A stretch of 64,000 nt of DNA from Isoetes taiwanensis. Taxonomy: Eukaryota > Streptophyta > Lycopodiopsida > Isoetales > Isoetaceae. Numbering within the stretch: position 1 is the first letter of the stretch; each line of letters starts with the position of its first letter. Below are positions 45,600 through 57,874 of the stretch, in pieces. The notes below the pieces were generated by a model that saw only the letters and a list, made by a program, of their open reading frames with translations, was not told the DNA's origin and searched no databases. The position numbers and the translations under genes are program-made. The stretch lies in assembly GCA_021234155.1 (NCBI GenBank), contig JAJEKV010000305.1, positions 62,001-126,000 on the forward strand, read 5' to 3'.

Positions 45600-46103
45600 T
45601 CATGATCAGAGGGAATGTTTGTAACATAAGAGAAGTTAGGCATATATCTAGGAATGGTTCCAATGCTAAGCCTCTCTGCTGGCACAGCTGTAGGGCTCGT
45701 AATCTCTGGATAAGCTGTTCTTAAGCTCTTTTATAGCACTCTTTGGCTGTCATGAAAAGGCTCTGATTAACAACTATGGACTGATACTTGTCATGACAAT
45801 GGTTTGGGGTCTTTCTATAAGCAAACCCAGGCTACCAGGCTTTTCTTATGATATTATAAAACCCAAATTGTCAGCAGCAAGAAGCTATTTTCTCTATTTT
45901 AATGTCATTGGGTCTCTCTCTGCATTTGCATTTAGAGGCCACAATTTAGCATTGCATTGCAGGTTATTGCTTGTGGAAATAAGGTATATATCATCAACCA
46001 TTGTGGAATTTTCATCTAACTTGTAAACCTCATTGCCATGGAGATCAAACGGCAAGGTGAACGCAACCTCAGCAGGAAGCAGAGATCTAGAGATTTGGGC
46101 CAT
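45600..46103 (-). CDS. candidate upstream exons of the same gene
   Basis: A frame beginning MAQISRSLLPAEVAFTLPFD at 46103 and continuing HGNEVYKLDENSTMVDD looks like a first exon. A second, after an AAGAACAG acceptor at 45714, reads YPEITSPTAVPAERLSIGTI and PRYMPNFSYVTNIPSDHDIF. Neither donor is clear, and the phase between them is not settled. An exon may be missing from my reading. Confidence 0.35.
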
Positions 46104-46755
46104 CGATTTTCCAGGAGTCCAAATACGAAGAATTAAGAGCGCCGTTTGCGGCCGTCAAGCGCCGTCAGGCGAGCTCCTATCTGGACGCAATGTCGTGCAC
46201 AGATTTCGTACAAGGGAGCTTACATAAACAACACACACACTCTTCCATCGAAAGCGTGCTAACGCATGATTCAATTGCACAACCAAGTTATTCCACATTG
46301 TTCGCATGATTCAATTGCACAACCAACTTATTGCACATTGTTCCGCTCAACAACATGTGTTCACCTCTATTATGACAATGTAGGGTCTAAACTGCAATCA
46401 AGTTATTCCACATTGTTCGGCTCAACAAAAGATAAGTCCATATAATTTTTGGAATATTGAACTCAATACGCATTGGGTGCCATCAGTCTACGTTTTTATT
46501 TTTTCAATGTCCATCTAACATGCATGTTATAACTTGACGAGGATCAAAGATTTCTTCAGGCCAATATTCGTAATGTCATGGTATCAAATTGAAGTAATAA
46601 TTTTGATTAATCGTGAAATTGAAGTATGATTTAAGCCACTTCACCCTCAGGAGGGCAACCCTCCGTGCGCAGCACCTTGTTTTGAGTTGTTTTATTGAGA
46701 AGCCATCCAATGTTTAAGCTTTTTGGGGCCTCCACATCTTTTACGAAGCTTCTTT

Positions 46756-47215
46756 TCATTGCAAAGTATCATTCTCACGAGCATCAACCAATAACCTGTC
46801 ATTTCTGAAGGCAGCGCCAGCGTCAGGCAGCATCTGATAAAAAATTTAATGTAGAAAGGAATCTTTTGTGCTATTCAACTTGAAATGAGCCAACACATTG
46901 CACCCTATTTGATGTAATATCTCAAAAAAGCAGAAAGAAGTTACCAGACCCATATTACATATCAGTCATATGCTAAATTTGAAAGAGTGATTCAGACACT
47001 TGTAAGAAGTGAAAATAGATGATGCTGAAGTAAAATTTGGTAAAGAAAAAGTCATCTTGTGACAGGAAACAGTCCGATCAGAAATGATAAAGATTAAACC
47101 GAAAGTGATACCTACTTTTGAGAAAATTTGAGTAACGAAACAATACTCAGATTTGTTGGGTCCAGCTTTTGTTTCCTCCATGGAAACTTTCGTTGGCGGT
47201 GGAGCGTAAGCAGCA
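46756..47215 (-). CDS. last two exons of another unidentified gene
   Basis: Exon 47215-47116 (100 nt, after CTGGCAG) encodes AAYAPPPTKVSMEETKAGPN and KSEYCFVTQIFSK, with a GTAGGT donor. Exon 46833-46756 (78 nt, after TTTTTTATCAG) continues in phase with MLPDAGAAFRNDRLLVDARE and stops after NDTLQ. No internal stops. The function is unknown to me. Upstream exons should lie to the right of 47215, but I could not define any before the T-rich tract. Confidence 0.45.
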
Positions 47216-47649
47216 CTGCCAGTAACAATTTTATACATATGCCAGTACCAATTACACAATCTATAAACAATCTGTACAGGCCATTTGAGTCATGTTTTAT
47301 ACATTCATGCACATTATACACAGGAAATTTGAGTCATATGCAATGCAAAACAGAAGTTTTTACACATGAAATTACAGCAGGAGCTTTTGCACAGAAGTTT
47401 CATTTGGAAACCTTGTTGCAATTCTAAAGGACACTAAGCAATCCAGAGGCATTTGCAATTGAAAAAATAAAAGCCAGGATCAGTATTGTGCATGATTTAG
47501 ACATGATAAATAGATATTTTTAGGAAAGATTTAGGCATAAATAACAGAAAAACCATAAATTTATAAAGCCAATGCCGACTTTGTTGAAGCAACAAAATAA
47601 AAACCATGACTGTGGCATATGGTTTGGTTGTCTTAGATTCTCATTCCTT

Positions 47650-50600
47650 CAGATCTTTGGTCTCATGATCACGTTGTTGTGCTTGTTGTAATTGTCATAT
47701 TAATTGTTTATGTTATTAGTCTCTTAGCAACTTATGTTATTCGTCTCATCACGTTATTCATTAGTTTTACATGTTTGGTCGTGTTCGCATCGCTTCTTTG
47801 GTATTTACTTTGTTTAGTACTCTCCTACGTGTTAATGAGTTGTGTCACTGGTTCGTTGAATCCCATGGTCTAGCCAATTTCATTTGGTCCATTAATTCGG
47901 GGTACCCCGTTCTTTGCATCCGATTTTAGGTTGAGCATGCTTCATATGGCCTTGCACAACCATTAGACATTCGTGGCTCCTTTTTTCCTAGCAGTTTCGA
48001 GGTAATGGCATGGTTTGCACTTTCCGCCGCTAACATCAACCATGCTGCTCTTTCTGTCATTTCTTTGGTTGGATTCCACGTTTGCACTTCTTTATGATGC
48101 CATTAGCATGCATGTGTTAGTTTTTTGAAAATTTGCATCTTGCTTTCCTCATCCCATCATTTTTGTTGCTCGTCCTATGTATTGTGCCTTCGTAAAATGG
48201 TAAGGTTGTCATGGTTTATTTTTCTTGGTTGTTGACTTTGGTTACATGATTGATATGACGTCGTTGTTTACTCCTTTTGAGCTAGCTGCGTGTTTGACCC
48301 AGTTTTTCTTGCACTTACTCCAGCCTGTTCTAGGATTTCCTTTTAGCCTTGTTCTCTATTATCTCACACTTGCTACTGAGTTGATCCGAGGTGGCGTTGG
48401 TGTGTTATTCTTGAGCTTTTAGAGTGCGGATCCTTACTTAGCTTTTTCATTCACGTTTTTTAGGGTGTTTTGGTCTTGTGCTTATTCATGTGTCTCATCT
48501 TCTATCTAGGGTAGTCAAGTTTCATGTTCTTTGACTGACGTATAATTGTTTGATTACGTTACATTATGTGCACCAGAGATCGCATATCAATTGTTCTTTT
48601 GAAGTGTTCCCATCATTTTCCTCCTTCCTCTTTGGGCCTTTATTTTCGTTGTTCGTCGATAGAACCTTTTTTTTTTTTTTGCTCTATGATCTTGCTGGTC
48701 TTTGTTGGCATCTTCGTTTCTTTTGAACCACTTGCTTTGCTTTGTTGCTACATTGCTCCATGTTGTTTCCACATTCTATGCTTTCAAATGCGAGTGGTTT
48801 ATTTGCTTCTTAGCTTTTTCGTACCCTTGGTCACTTCACCTATATCTATGCTTCATTCTTTTTTGAGTTGCTACTTTGCCACGGCCCCCTTTTTTGTCAG
48901 AGAAAGTTCCTTTGGTGTCAAGTCACTCCATTGTTTCCTATTAGTTCCGTTTACTCTTTTATTTTTTGGCATTTCATTTGCTCCATTTGCACTTTCATCT
49001 TGCCTTCTTTGTACCATTACCTTAAGCTAGCCCTTCAAATTCCATCGCCTTCATTTGACTCTTTACCATGTTTTATGTACTCTCTTTAGATTTTTGGTAC
49101 CATGTGTTTCAATTTTCCATTTTCCTGCCTAGTTCTCTTCTTGCTTTTGCTAACCCTATGCTTTTGTTACGTTTCCAACCCATTGTCTCGGTGGCCTGGT
49201 TGCTCAGTTTAGCCTGTTGCTCAAATTTTTTCAGATTTTTCAATTTTCAAGTACTTTATGCCTTTATTTCCAGTTGTTCAAGTTTGTCTATAGGTCTTTT
49301 TATTTTTAGGCATTTTGGATTTTTGTCATCTAGGTACTCCTTTGCCCCTTTTATCCAGTTTTTATGTTTTTGTGTTCTTCACTTTGACCCTTTGCTGCCT
49401 CCATTTTTAGATTTGTTTCACTTGCTCCATATGTCCATTAGCCTCATCTGTGCATTTTGTTTCATTTTGTTTCAATGATTCTTGTGGACTCCTTTCTTCC
49501 TGTCTTTATTCCACATTTTCAATCTATTCTGTTAGGGTCGATTTGCTCCATTATGAGTGGTTGCGCTCCTTTTTTACTATATGCTCCTCATTATCTCAGC
49601 AGGTCTTTGATGGCATTTCTCTTTTCGGTTGTGCATACACTGTTCCCTTCATTGATTTCCCTTGGCTTGTTGTTTTGTTGCACATTACTCCTTTAGTGGC
49701 ATCGGTCCCTTCTTAATTTCTTTATCTTCTTGCTCCTTGTCTATTGCTAGTCAGAATAGATCGGATTTATGTATCTTTGTTAGTGTATTAAGTAATTGGT
49801 GCATTAGTCATTTGCCATTGTTACTTGGTTGATATCGTCATGTTCATGGCTCTGGTTGCTGTTGTTCCATGAATGCCTTTCCTCCTCTCTTACTGCACTT
49901 TTCCATCTTCTCCTTCATTTTTATGCTCCTCTTCCATCTTTCACGACATTGTTACATTGTGTCCTTTCTTTCTCCTTTGTCTAGGTTCATCCTCTATGTA
50001 CCCTCAGGCTTTGTGGCCCTTCCTCTTTTGCCATGTTTTCCATCAGCCTTATCTGTGCATTCTATTTCTTTTTATTCTAGTGACCCTTATAGTCTCATTT
50101 CTTCTTTCCTTCAGAGCGGTTTCCATTCGGCTTCTTTCTTTTTTTTTATCCATGTTGAAATTTGTTCCTCTTCTATCGGCCGACATATATGTTGTCATAG
50201 GACCCATCCTAGGAATGCCACGGTTCTATTGCGATAGCAATAGAACCGACATTCCTTGGATGGGGACGTTCCCTTTTTCGCTCTCTCTATTTATTCAACT
50301 TCCTCATCGGTGTTCTCTTGAGCTAGTTTTCTCCTTCTCTATCCTACCAGTTTCCCTCACCCTCCCTCCCGTGATGGTTTGTCTGCATCTGATCTTATCC
50401 ATGTTTCGTTTTCTCTTTACACCTTTCCATTCCATGACCATCTCTGTCTATGTTTCCATATTTTTTGGGGCACTCTGCAGCCTCTATATCTTCCGTGTTT
50501 CCTTCAATGTTGGTGTGGCACTTTAGCCTTTGAGGCCTACTCATCATCACGTTCTTCTTGGAGTCTGTCAAATCTTCTGTACATTTCAGGTCACCCTGCA

Positions 50601-51060
50601 GCCCTCGATATCCTCTGTGCTTTCGGTGTGGCTCTCGCGACTTCTTACCATTTCATTCTTTCTCAGCGTGACTGTAGCCTCCATGACTTTATTTCTTGTT
50701 CATTTTCTCTCGGACAGTATTTATTATTCATTTTCACAAGCGTGTGGTTCCCTCTATGTTGTGGCTCTGTGGTCGTCAGCTTTGTCTCCATAGTTTCTTT
50801 TTCTCGGCGTGACGCTGTAGCCTCCGAGTAAGTATTTACTATTCATTTTCTCCTCGGTGTGGCACTGTAGCCTCCGAGGCAGCACTAATCGGATATTCTT
50901 CCACGCGATGGTTCGCGAATGGTTCCGATTGGTCGGCTGTTGTTTGTTCCTCGGTGTGGCCCTGGAGCCTTTGAGTGCTATTATATTCTTGATATTTTGG
51001 GCTTTGACACGTGCCTTTGCCTTCTGACTTTCTAACGGGTCATTCTCTTTTTTAGACTTT
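47650..51060 (+). repeat. 3.4 kb T-rich (pyrimidine-biased) tract
   Basis: The + strand is strikingly poor in A and rich in T, and then in C. All the long frames on this strand (for example 48566-49030 and 49873-50526) are runs of F, L, S and C that follow from base composition, not real proteins. Near the right end a degenerate motif of the form CTCGG(C/T)GTG…CTGTAGCCTCCGAG recurs (about 50690-50975). I see no gene. Confidence 0.7.
50203..50264. repeat. 62-nt near-perfect hairpin
   Basis: CGGTTCTATTGC and GCAATAGAACCG pair perfectly around a GATA loop. The stem continues outward through GGAATG/CATTCC and CCCATCC/GGATGGG with one mismatch and a small bulge, so about 25 pairs in all. Confidence 0.85.
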
Positions 51061-53434
51061 CCATTGCAGGTCAGTTTCTCGCAGTTCTCTCAGTTGTCAG
51101 CACCATCGTGTGATATATCAACTCACTTCTTGGTGGACGTATGCTAGCAGCATCCTTCGAGAGCATTGGTGACCGTCTCTCATTAAGGTTTTCCTCGAAA
51201 ACCCAAAAGGATAGGGTTTTTCATCCTGATGAGAAGCGTTCATCAGTTTTTCATCTTTGCATAGACCAAGCAGCAGATAAATCATTTTTTATCTTGTATT
51301 CCTTAGTTCCTCATGCTCTCGATGATTGTCTAGTTTCGGAGCACTCAAATTTCAAGTTTTTCAAAAGTTCTACTCCAGTAGGGGTATCAATTTTGTACTC
51401 AATAATTTTACAAAGCTCAATGAGAACATCACTTCTGCATTCTATGTGCTTCTATTTAATGCCAGGATCGTTGCCTATCCAATTACTTTCCCAGTGCCAC
51501 GCCCTTTGAGCAAACAGAGGAAATTATTTAGTAGTGAAGACTGCGAGCTGGTCCCCGTGACTTCAAACAACTCGAAAATGCAGTCTGCAGGTCCAGATTT
51601 TGCTGAAGCCACTCAAGGAGAACCATTCAAGGCTTGATTTTCCCGTGTGCTGACCTGTCCAAGATAAGCCCACAGTTCAGAAAAATTCAGTTTCGCTGCG
51701 GTATACAAACCTGCGCTTCCTGTTCCCTGTTCACTGTTGACATCGAATGCCCTATTTAGCCTACCAAATCCATGGATTTAAGAAGAACAGGGCAGAATCT
51801 GCTCCGAATCCAAACCCTAGAGCAGATTCCTCCAACGAATCCGGCTGCAAGAACAGGGCGTGTCTTTGAGCTCTGATTTTAGGGTAAAGCCTCCCATCGT
51901 CAGTCCAGCTTGCTTGACCGTACCATAGATGTTGTTAATGGACGAGATTCATCCACAAAATTGTAGCATTAAAACGCGAGTTTGGATTGCGGCGCAGAAC
52001 AAGCAAAAAAGAAAAAGAATAATTACAAAATGATTTATATATGTTCTGATCACAAATTATCATCCAACCACCCATTAAACTATTCAATCAGTTATGAAAC
52101 TTATTATTACGAAATACCAATAGCATTCATTCAAGAAATTCGGCCCGACAGGTAGCCGACTANCCGTAGAAATTTTGGCGGGTTGGGGAAGAGGGGTTGT
52201 CATCAGCGGATTGCTTGCCTGTTGAATGTTTCACAGTCTAGAATGCTACAAGAGCTCATATGAACCTAGAGACACATGATGCACTTATGCTAGAGTCATT
52301 ATGGGATGCACCATTTGAGTCCATAGGTTGGCAAGCATGTTTTCAGGATTGGTATGAAGCAAAAGATAGAAGAGCAATGCCGCTTGCTAATTGGTTAATT
52401 TGTGTTTTTAAAACTTACTCATGTACTCTTTTTTGGTACGTTATTATATAGCACGTGCATTTTTTATGTATTTTTGTTAAAAATTTGGATCCTGTCATTT
52501 TAAATTTTTGTCTAGCATATGAAAGGTTGAAATTTGAGAAATTTCTGTCATGCAAAAAGACATAAAATATTTTCCCTGTCTTTCGAAAACTGTCAAATTT
52601 ACACATTGATGCCCCATAATTATCATATCCCATATTTTTCCACCCCCAGTTATTTTTACGCTACCCTTACTTGCTTGACTATTGCATTAATGTGGTTTGT
52701 TAGCTCTAATGCTACATTAAAGGAGCATACTATTTTATGATTATGGCAGACATGCATTCATAGCTACAACCAATATTCTGCATTTATGACTGTCTCAAAT
52801 AGCTATAACAAATAGGACTTGAATACATCAAGAGGCAACTCAAACATTACAGCATCATTACACTAAGATGGTACGTATTATACTTCTTGTGCTATATGTA
52901 TTGACTCACAGTAACTAGAAAAGAAGAAAAGTGAAGCATGAAGTCATTGATAGTGATCCTAAAGTAAATTGCATATCAAGACTTAAGGAGCCAGATGTAT
53001 TGCATTCAGGGAGCAAGGATGAGAAGTATGATTATAAATCGCTGGACGAATAGTAAAAACTCACTCCCTGAAGATATGAAGATATGTAGTACCTACAAAA
53101 ACTATGGCTACATTTGTTTCACATTTTTTGGCTTAACGATGTTTTTGCATTTTTATTAGTTTCTATACATACTACTATCTTTACCTTATTTAGGATAGTT
53201 GATTAACATAGGGACTTGTTTATGCATTATGTATAATCGAAACAAAGTTAGATACTTAAAACAAACACCATCAGAAGCTACATGCCAAGGATTAAGTTGC
53301 AAGTAGATAGCATGTTCATATAACGGACATGTATATGTCTATGAAAAAAACCCTCGAAACCATCCCTAAAAAAACCCTCCAAAAATTTGCACTCACTATT
53401 CTCCTCCCCTACCTGTTAACCCTTTCTTTACCTT
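51061..53434. other. no recognisable gene; one ambiguous base
   Basis: Open frames at 51141-51509 and 51326-51637 have no recognisable domain. An undetermined base (n) stands at 52163. The rest is AT-rich spacer. Confidence 0.4.
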
Positions 53435-53461
53435 ATGGCACATATAAATTATATGTGCCAT
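53435..53461. repeat. 27-bp perfect palindrome beside a LINE end
   Basis: ATGGCACATATAA, A, TTATATGTGCCAT: 13 pairs around a single base. It directly abuts the ATTACAATTACAATCTCA-type tail of the - strand LINE. Confidence 0.9.
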
Positions 53462-53465
53462 TGAG

Positions 53466-53869
53466 ATTGTAATTGTAATTTATTATTCCCAACTCCTTGT
53501 ATCGGTTTTCATGCTCTTCTAAAATTCATCTGATGGCGGTCGCTATCCATTTTGCTCTGGGGCATTTATTCCATACGTGCCCTTCGTCTTCTATTTCCTC
53601 AAGATCGCATAGTTTGCAGGTCCTCATTGTTCCCTTTCTATCAATAGTCGCTGCCATCTACATTTCTCAATCCAGCGCTTGTGACTGCCCATTCTGAATC
53701 TTTCAATTACTATCCTTATGGATTTTGTTATGCTACTATTTGTGTATATCTGTTCCCCGAAACTGCCTTGGCGTTCATATTCTCCAAGTACAGGCCGAGT
53801 TTTGTGCCCGGTTGCCTTTGTATCCACTATTTCACTAGTCGGGTCCTCAGGCTATTCTGCTCTTCCTAC
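53466..53869 (-). mobile_element. LINE, 3' part
   Basis: The - strand reads TGHKTRPVLGEYERQGSFGE, then ITKSIRIVIERFRMGSHKRW, IEKCRWQRLLIERE and, after a frameshift, RTCKLCDLEEIEDEGHVWNK with CPRAKW. This is the C-terminal zinc-binding region of a LINE (CxxC…H…C). It ends in a short TTACAA-type tail. The upstream part continues at 57875. Confidence 0.8.
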
Positions 53870-54027
53870 AATTAAGTCGTATTTAATTAAAGTGGGACAA
53901 ATCTTGAATTTTGGGACTCGGACTGAAAATGGGACTCATATTGACATCAAAATTTCACATCATATAACAAGGACTGGTTCACAATATTTTCTTACAGAAT
54001 TTCCAAATAAATAGTTGAGAAAGTTGA

Positions 54028-54290
54028 GCGAGGTGAGATCGAAAGGGGAGGGAAGGGGAAGACGGGAGTGAGAGGGGGGAGAAGAGGGGCAAGGGAGAAG
54101 AGGGGCAAGGGAAGGGGGCAAGGGAGAAGAAGGGGCAAGGAGGAAGGGGGCAAAGGGGCAAGGGGGGCAAGGGAAAAACATGGCAAAAGGAGGGGGGAGG
54201 GAGGGAGGGAGGGAGGGAGGGGAAGGAGAAGATGGGGAATTTGGGCAAAGGGGAGGGTTAGGGGCAACGAGAGTTGGAGAGGGAGAGGAT
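54028..54290 (+). repeat. G/A-only purine tract
   Basis: Almost entirely G and A with occasional C, in repeats like GGGGCAAGGGAGAAGA and (GGGA)n. Such mirror-like purine tracts can form triplex DNA. An A/T-only stretch follows at about 54298-54420. Confidence 0.85.
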
Positions 54291-56555
54291 CACCCCTTCA
54301 AAAAATAAATAAAAAAAAAAACTAAATATTATAAATTAAAGAAAAAACAATTAAATCTCATATTAAAAATAAAAATTAAATATTACGTAATAAAAAATAA
54401 ATAATTAATTACTAAATGAAATTCTAGAATTCTCAACCTTCTCGACTCACTAGTCGAGAAGGCATAAGGCTATGCAAGCCCATCGCCTTGCCTTCCCCAA
54501 AGCGCAGAGAGAGAGACTAAGGTAGCTATATTCCACACTTGCTCAGAAGATAACCACCACGGTCCAAAAGGAAGTCAACCAACAACAAACAACAAAAGCA
54601 AATTATAGCACTAGCATCTCGGGCGCCCTCCAGCATGTTAGCAGCCTAGAGAGAGCCCTCTCGACTGGGATACCGAGGTTGCCTCCAGTCTCTAGAGCGT
54701 GGAGCATAGCTCCGTAAGGGATCTCATTAAGGCAAAGCTAAGCTCTTTCAAGATTGGCAAGGCAGGCATTGCTTCAACAAGAACTAAGGGAGTAGCGAAA
54801 TATGGATTCCGCCCCTGTTCAAGAGCTTTTCCGCCCCTGTTAATGCAAAGAAAAGCAAGAAGAAAGCTTCAGATCAGAACTCGGGCCGCCTATTATTCTC
54901 ACGCATTCCAATGTCATTCTCGAGCCGCGGGGCTTTCCCGATTTTCTTGAGCGTTTAAAGGCTTTCGAGCGGATCTTGACCTTCTCCGTTAACACATGGT
55001 GCAGGATTCGAATAATAGAGAAGAAGATTGCCGGAAGCAAATAAGCATTTGGCGAGATAGCAGAGGCGGCTGCAGATTCGTGGGGTGCAGAGGCGGCTGC
55101 AGCAGAGATAGCAGAGATAGCAGAGATAGCGGCCGATATCACGGCCAGCTTGAAGCGCCGCCACTTGAAGCGCCCTTCTTTGGTGTTGTTCTTCAAGAAA
55201 CGGCTATGGCAGGTCGATAATTTCGTGGTCGAAATGTGGACCCAAAATCTTTGGGGAACCGATCGCAGGGCGACCAAAGTGGGCTTATATCGCCACAATA
55301 TCGCGGCCTGGATCGAGGTTGAAAAAAGCGGATGGACTCCGCCACGCTGCTTACGCCCTCATCGATCCGCCGGTTCTCGGTATACGATTTCGTCAGCGCT
55401 TTACGGCGATCAGATTCGCGAGGGCCACAAGGTCGGCCACGATGATCGAAGATTACGAAAGCTATTGCGCATGTGGATCGGGTGATTGGCGTTTGCTAGA
55501 TGGGCGGAAGAAAGGAAAATGAATCGCGAATGAAGCGGGTGCTACTTACTACACGGAGCCCAAAGCGGTGATAGTAAGCTTGGCCGGGATGCGATTCAAA
55601 GGGCAAAGGGCGGGATGCCGCCATGGGTAAGACCATAGCTCCATACGATTCCGCAGGTAAATCTATATCTCTTGTTGTTTAAAAGCCGTCTCTACGTTCT
55701 TCTACTTGATGCCTTTCGTTTCTTCTTCTTGATACTGGTATTAATCTAAATCAAAATCGTCAATGCATGCGGTCTGAGAATAAGAAGCTTAGCAAGAAAC
55801 GGGGATGACTTCTCAAGAAACAAGCCTGTAGATTTCCAGGTCTCCCCTGCTCCACATCCACACCAAGACTCCGAATCAATTTTGTCGGAGCTATGGCTAT
55901 GGCAGATTATGGCAGATCAATTTCTTCCGGAAAGAGTCCAAGTGGTACAACGTATCTCCAGCTTAAAGGTATGTGTACCAAATTTTAAAATTTAAATATG
56001 GGTGGGAAAAAAAAGCGGGGTATAGGAAACATTGGTTTAAATATGGGTGGGAAAAAAAAAGCGGGGTATAGAAATAACATTGGAAAAAAAAAAATATATC
56101 ATATATGGGGGATATTTGAAAAATAAGAATGTGCGGTATAATTTGGTGTTGAAATCGGTAATGGTAGGCTACATAGATATTGATTTTAAATTTTAAAGTT
56201 TTAGACCTTGAAAGAAGATTGTTTAAAATAAAATTAAAAACTTCCTTAGTAATATCTTCTTGTCATCTAAAATATGGTTGTTGTGGGCTTCTTTGTTGTA
56301 AGCAACATAGGATCATTTTTGGGGTATGTTCTATGCGTATGTTCTATGATGCCTTGGCCATTGAGATATGTGTCTAGGGATGACATAAGAAACAATGGCG
56401 CCGCCCCGCATGTACCAAATCCTTTCCTTTTCAAAAGTATATGCCCCCCTCCCCAAAACCCCACGATTTGAACTTTTAACCATGGATAGAGAAAAATGGA
56501 GTATAAAGTGCACTTAAGTTTTTCATAGAAAATACATAGAATGTTTGAAGGTTAT

Positions 56556-57110
56556 TCATTTTCGACCTTCTCGGACTCACGAGCTTTGAAGCGCCCTTTT
56601 TTACTCAAGCCTTTTTTCGACTCGCGAGTCGAGAAAAGGCCCTCAAACTTGCATTTTAAGCTTTGGTGCATTTCTCGACTTCGCGAATCGAGAAAGGCCT
56701 TCGACCCCTAAAACTGCGTTTACGGCTTTGGCGCCTTTTCGATTTCGTGAGTCGAAAGAAATTCCTAAAACCTGATTTTTAAGCTTTGGTTTTTGCCTTT
56801 CTTTCTCGCTCGCGAGTCGAGAAAGGCCTTCGTTTAAAACTTGCGTTTTTAAACTTTGGTACGCCTTTTCGACTTCGCGAGTCGAAGAAAGGCCTTCTTG
56901 ACCCCTAAAACACGTGTTTACGGCCTTGAGCGCCTTTCTCGACTCGCGGTCGAAAGGCCTTCAATCCCTAAAACACGTGTTTTTCGCTTTGTTTGCCTTT
57001 CTCGACTTCGAGCGAGAAAGGAACCTCCACCCTAAAACTTGCGTTTTTGGCTTTGAGATGCCTTTCTCGACGCGAGTCGAAAGGCCTATGACTTTGTGTT
57101 TTTCCCTCAC
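56556..57110. repeat. palindrome-bearing minisatellite
   Basis: About nine diverged units of roughly 60-65 bp. Each has CCTTTCTCGACT, CGCGAGTCGAGAAAGG-like palindromic halves and a linker of the form CCTAAAAC…TGCGTTTTTAAGCTTTGG. A single related palindrome (CTTCTCGACTCACTAGTCGAGAAG) stands alone at about 54439. Confidence 0.85.
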
Positions 57111-57874
57111 GGTGCTGCCTTTCTCATGCTTGTATTTTCCAAAAATGGCCCTAAGAAGCGTGTTTTATTTTTTATTTTTTTGCATGTAGCATCACTTGAC
57201 TAATTTGATTTTATCTCTTGCGGTCCTTATCGACCCGGATAGTACATGCTTGGGAGCAATGAAAAGATCGGTTCATTGAAGAAAGGTGGGAGAAGAGGGT
57301 GGTGACATCGGTTGGACATACAAGCGTGGCCCATAAAGGAACTCCTCATACAAATTTCTATCGTCTGTAAGTTGCTCCGTGACTAGGAGAGAGCTCCACG
57401 CGCCCTTTGCACTAGGTGGTTCATGTGTGAAGAGGGTGTAATCATTGTGCCCATACCACCACTATGGTCTCTTCACCCACTGTAATATATATTGTAATGA
57501 GCCCATTTATAAATATAAGGTATCTCAAAACTAGTATTTTTGGGTGATTAAGTAAACAATTTGCTTAATTTTTGTTGGAATTTGTGATCTATTGTCTACC
57601 CACCTAAGAAAATAGAGCCAAAATGTTCAACTAAGAATCCTTTTCAATTAGAACTTTGGTCTGTAATGAAATTCCTATGTTTGCGTTGCATTGTTCTTGT
57701 TCTCGACACGCTATCCAAGAAAACTGGAAGAAAAACTTGGATGCACACTAATAGACAAAAATTCCAATTATGGCCAGTTTTCGGGTCGGGGTGCTTCTTT
57801 TTGTGTAAATTAACAGGGTTCCCAAAAAAAGTGGGAATGGAATGAGTCCCACTTTAATTAAATACGACTTAATT

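Larger units (their letters stand above)
53874..57870. mobile_element. 3,997-bp DNA transposon inserted in the LINE
   Basis: Perfect 25-bp inverted repeats begin AAGTCGTATTTAATTAAAGT (53874-53898; complement at 57846-57870). AATT flanks both sides (53870-53873, 57871-57874) as the likely target duplication. The outer flanks are the two parts of one - strand LINE. No transposase is recognised. The interior has a purine-rich tract, an AT-rich tract, an ordinary stretch with short frames (54700-55520) and a palindromic minisatellite. Confidence 0.85.

Noticed and set aside
48566-50526. Long hydrophobic open frames that look like membrane proteins
   Set aside because: They occur in overlapping frames of one strand in a T-rich tract; F, L, S and C runs follow from base composition. 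No family resemblance.
51141-52451. Repeated FESIG motif in two open frames (SFESIGD and PFESIGW)
   Set aside because: The surrounding DNA and residues do not align; chance similarity of five residues.
53979-54267. Proline-rich open frames on the - strand
   Set aside because: A by-product of the G/A-only tract read in reverse; present in all three frames.
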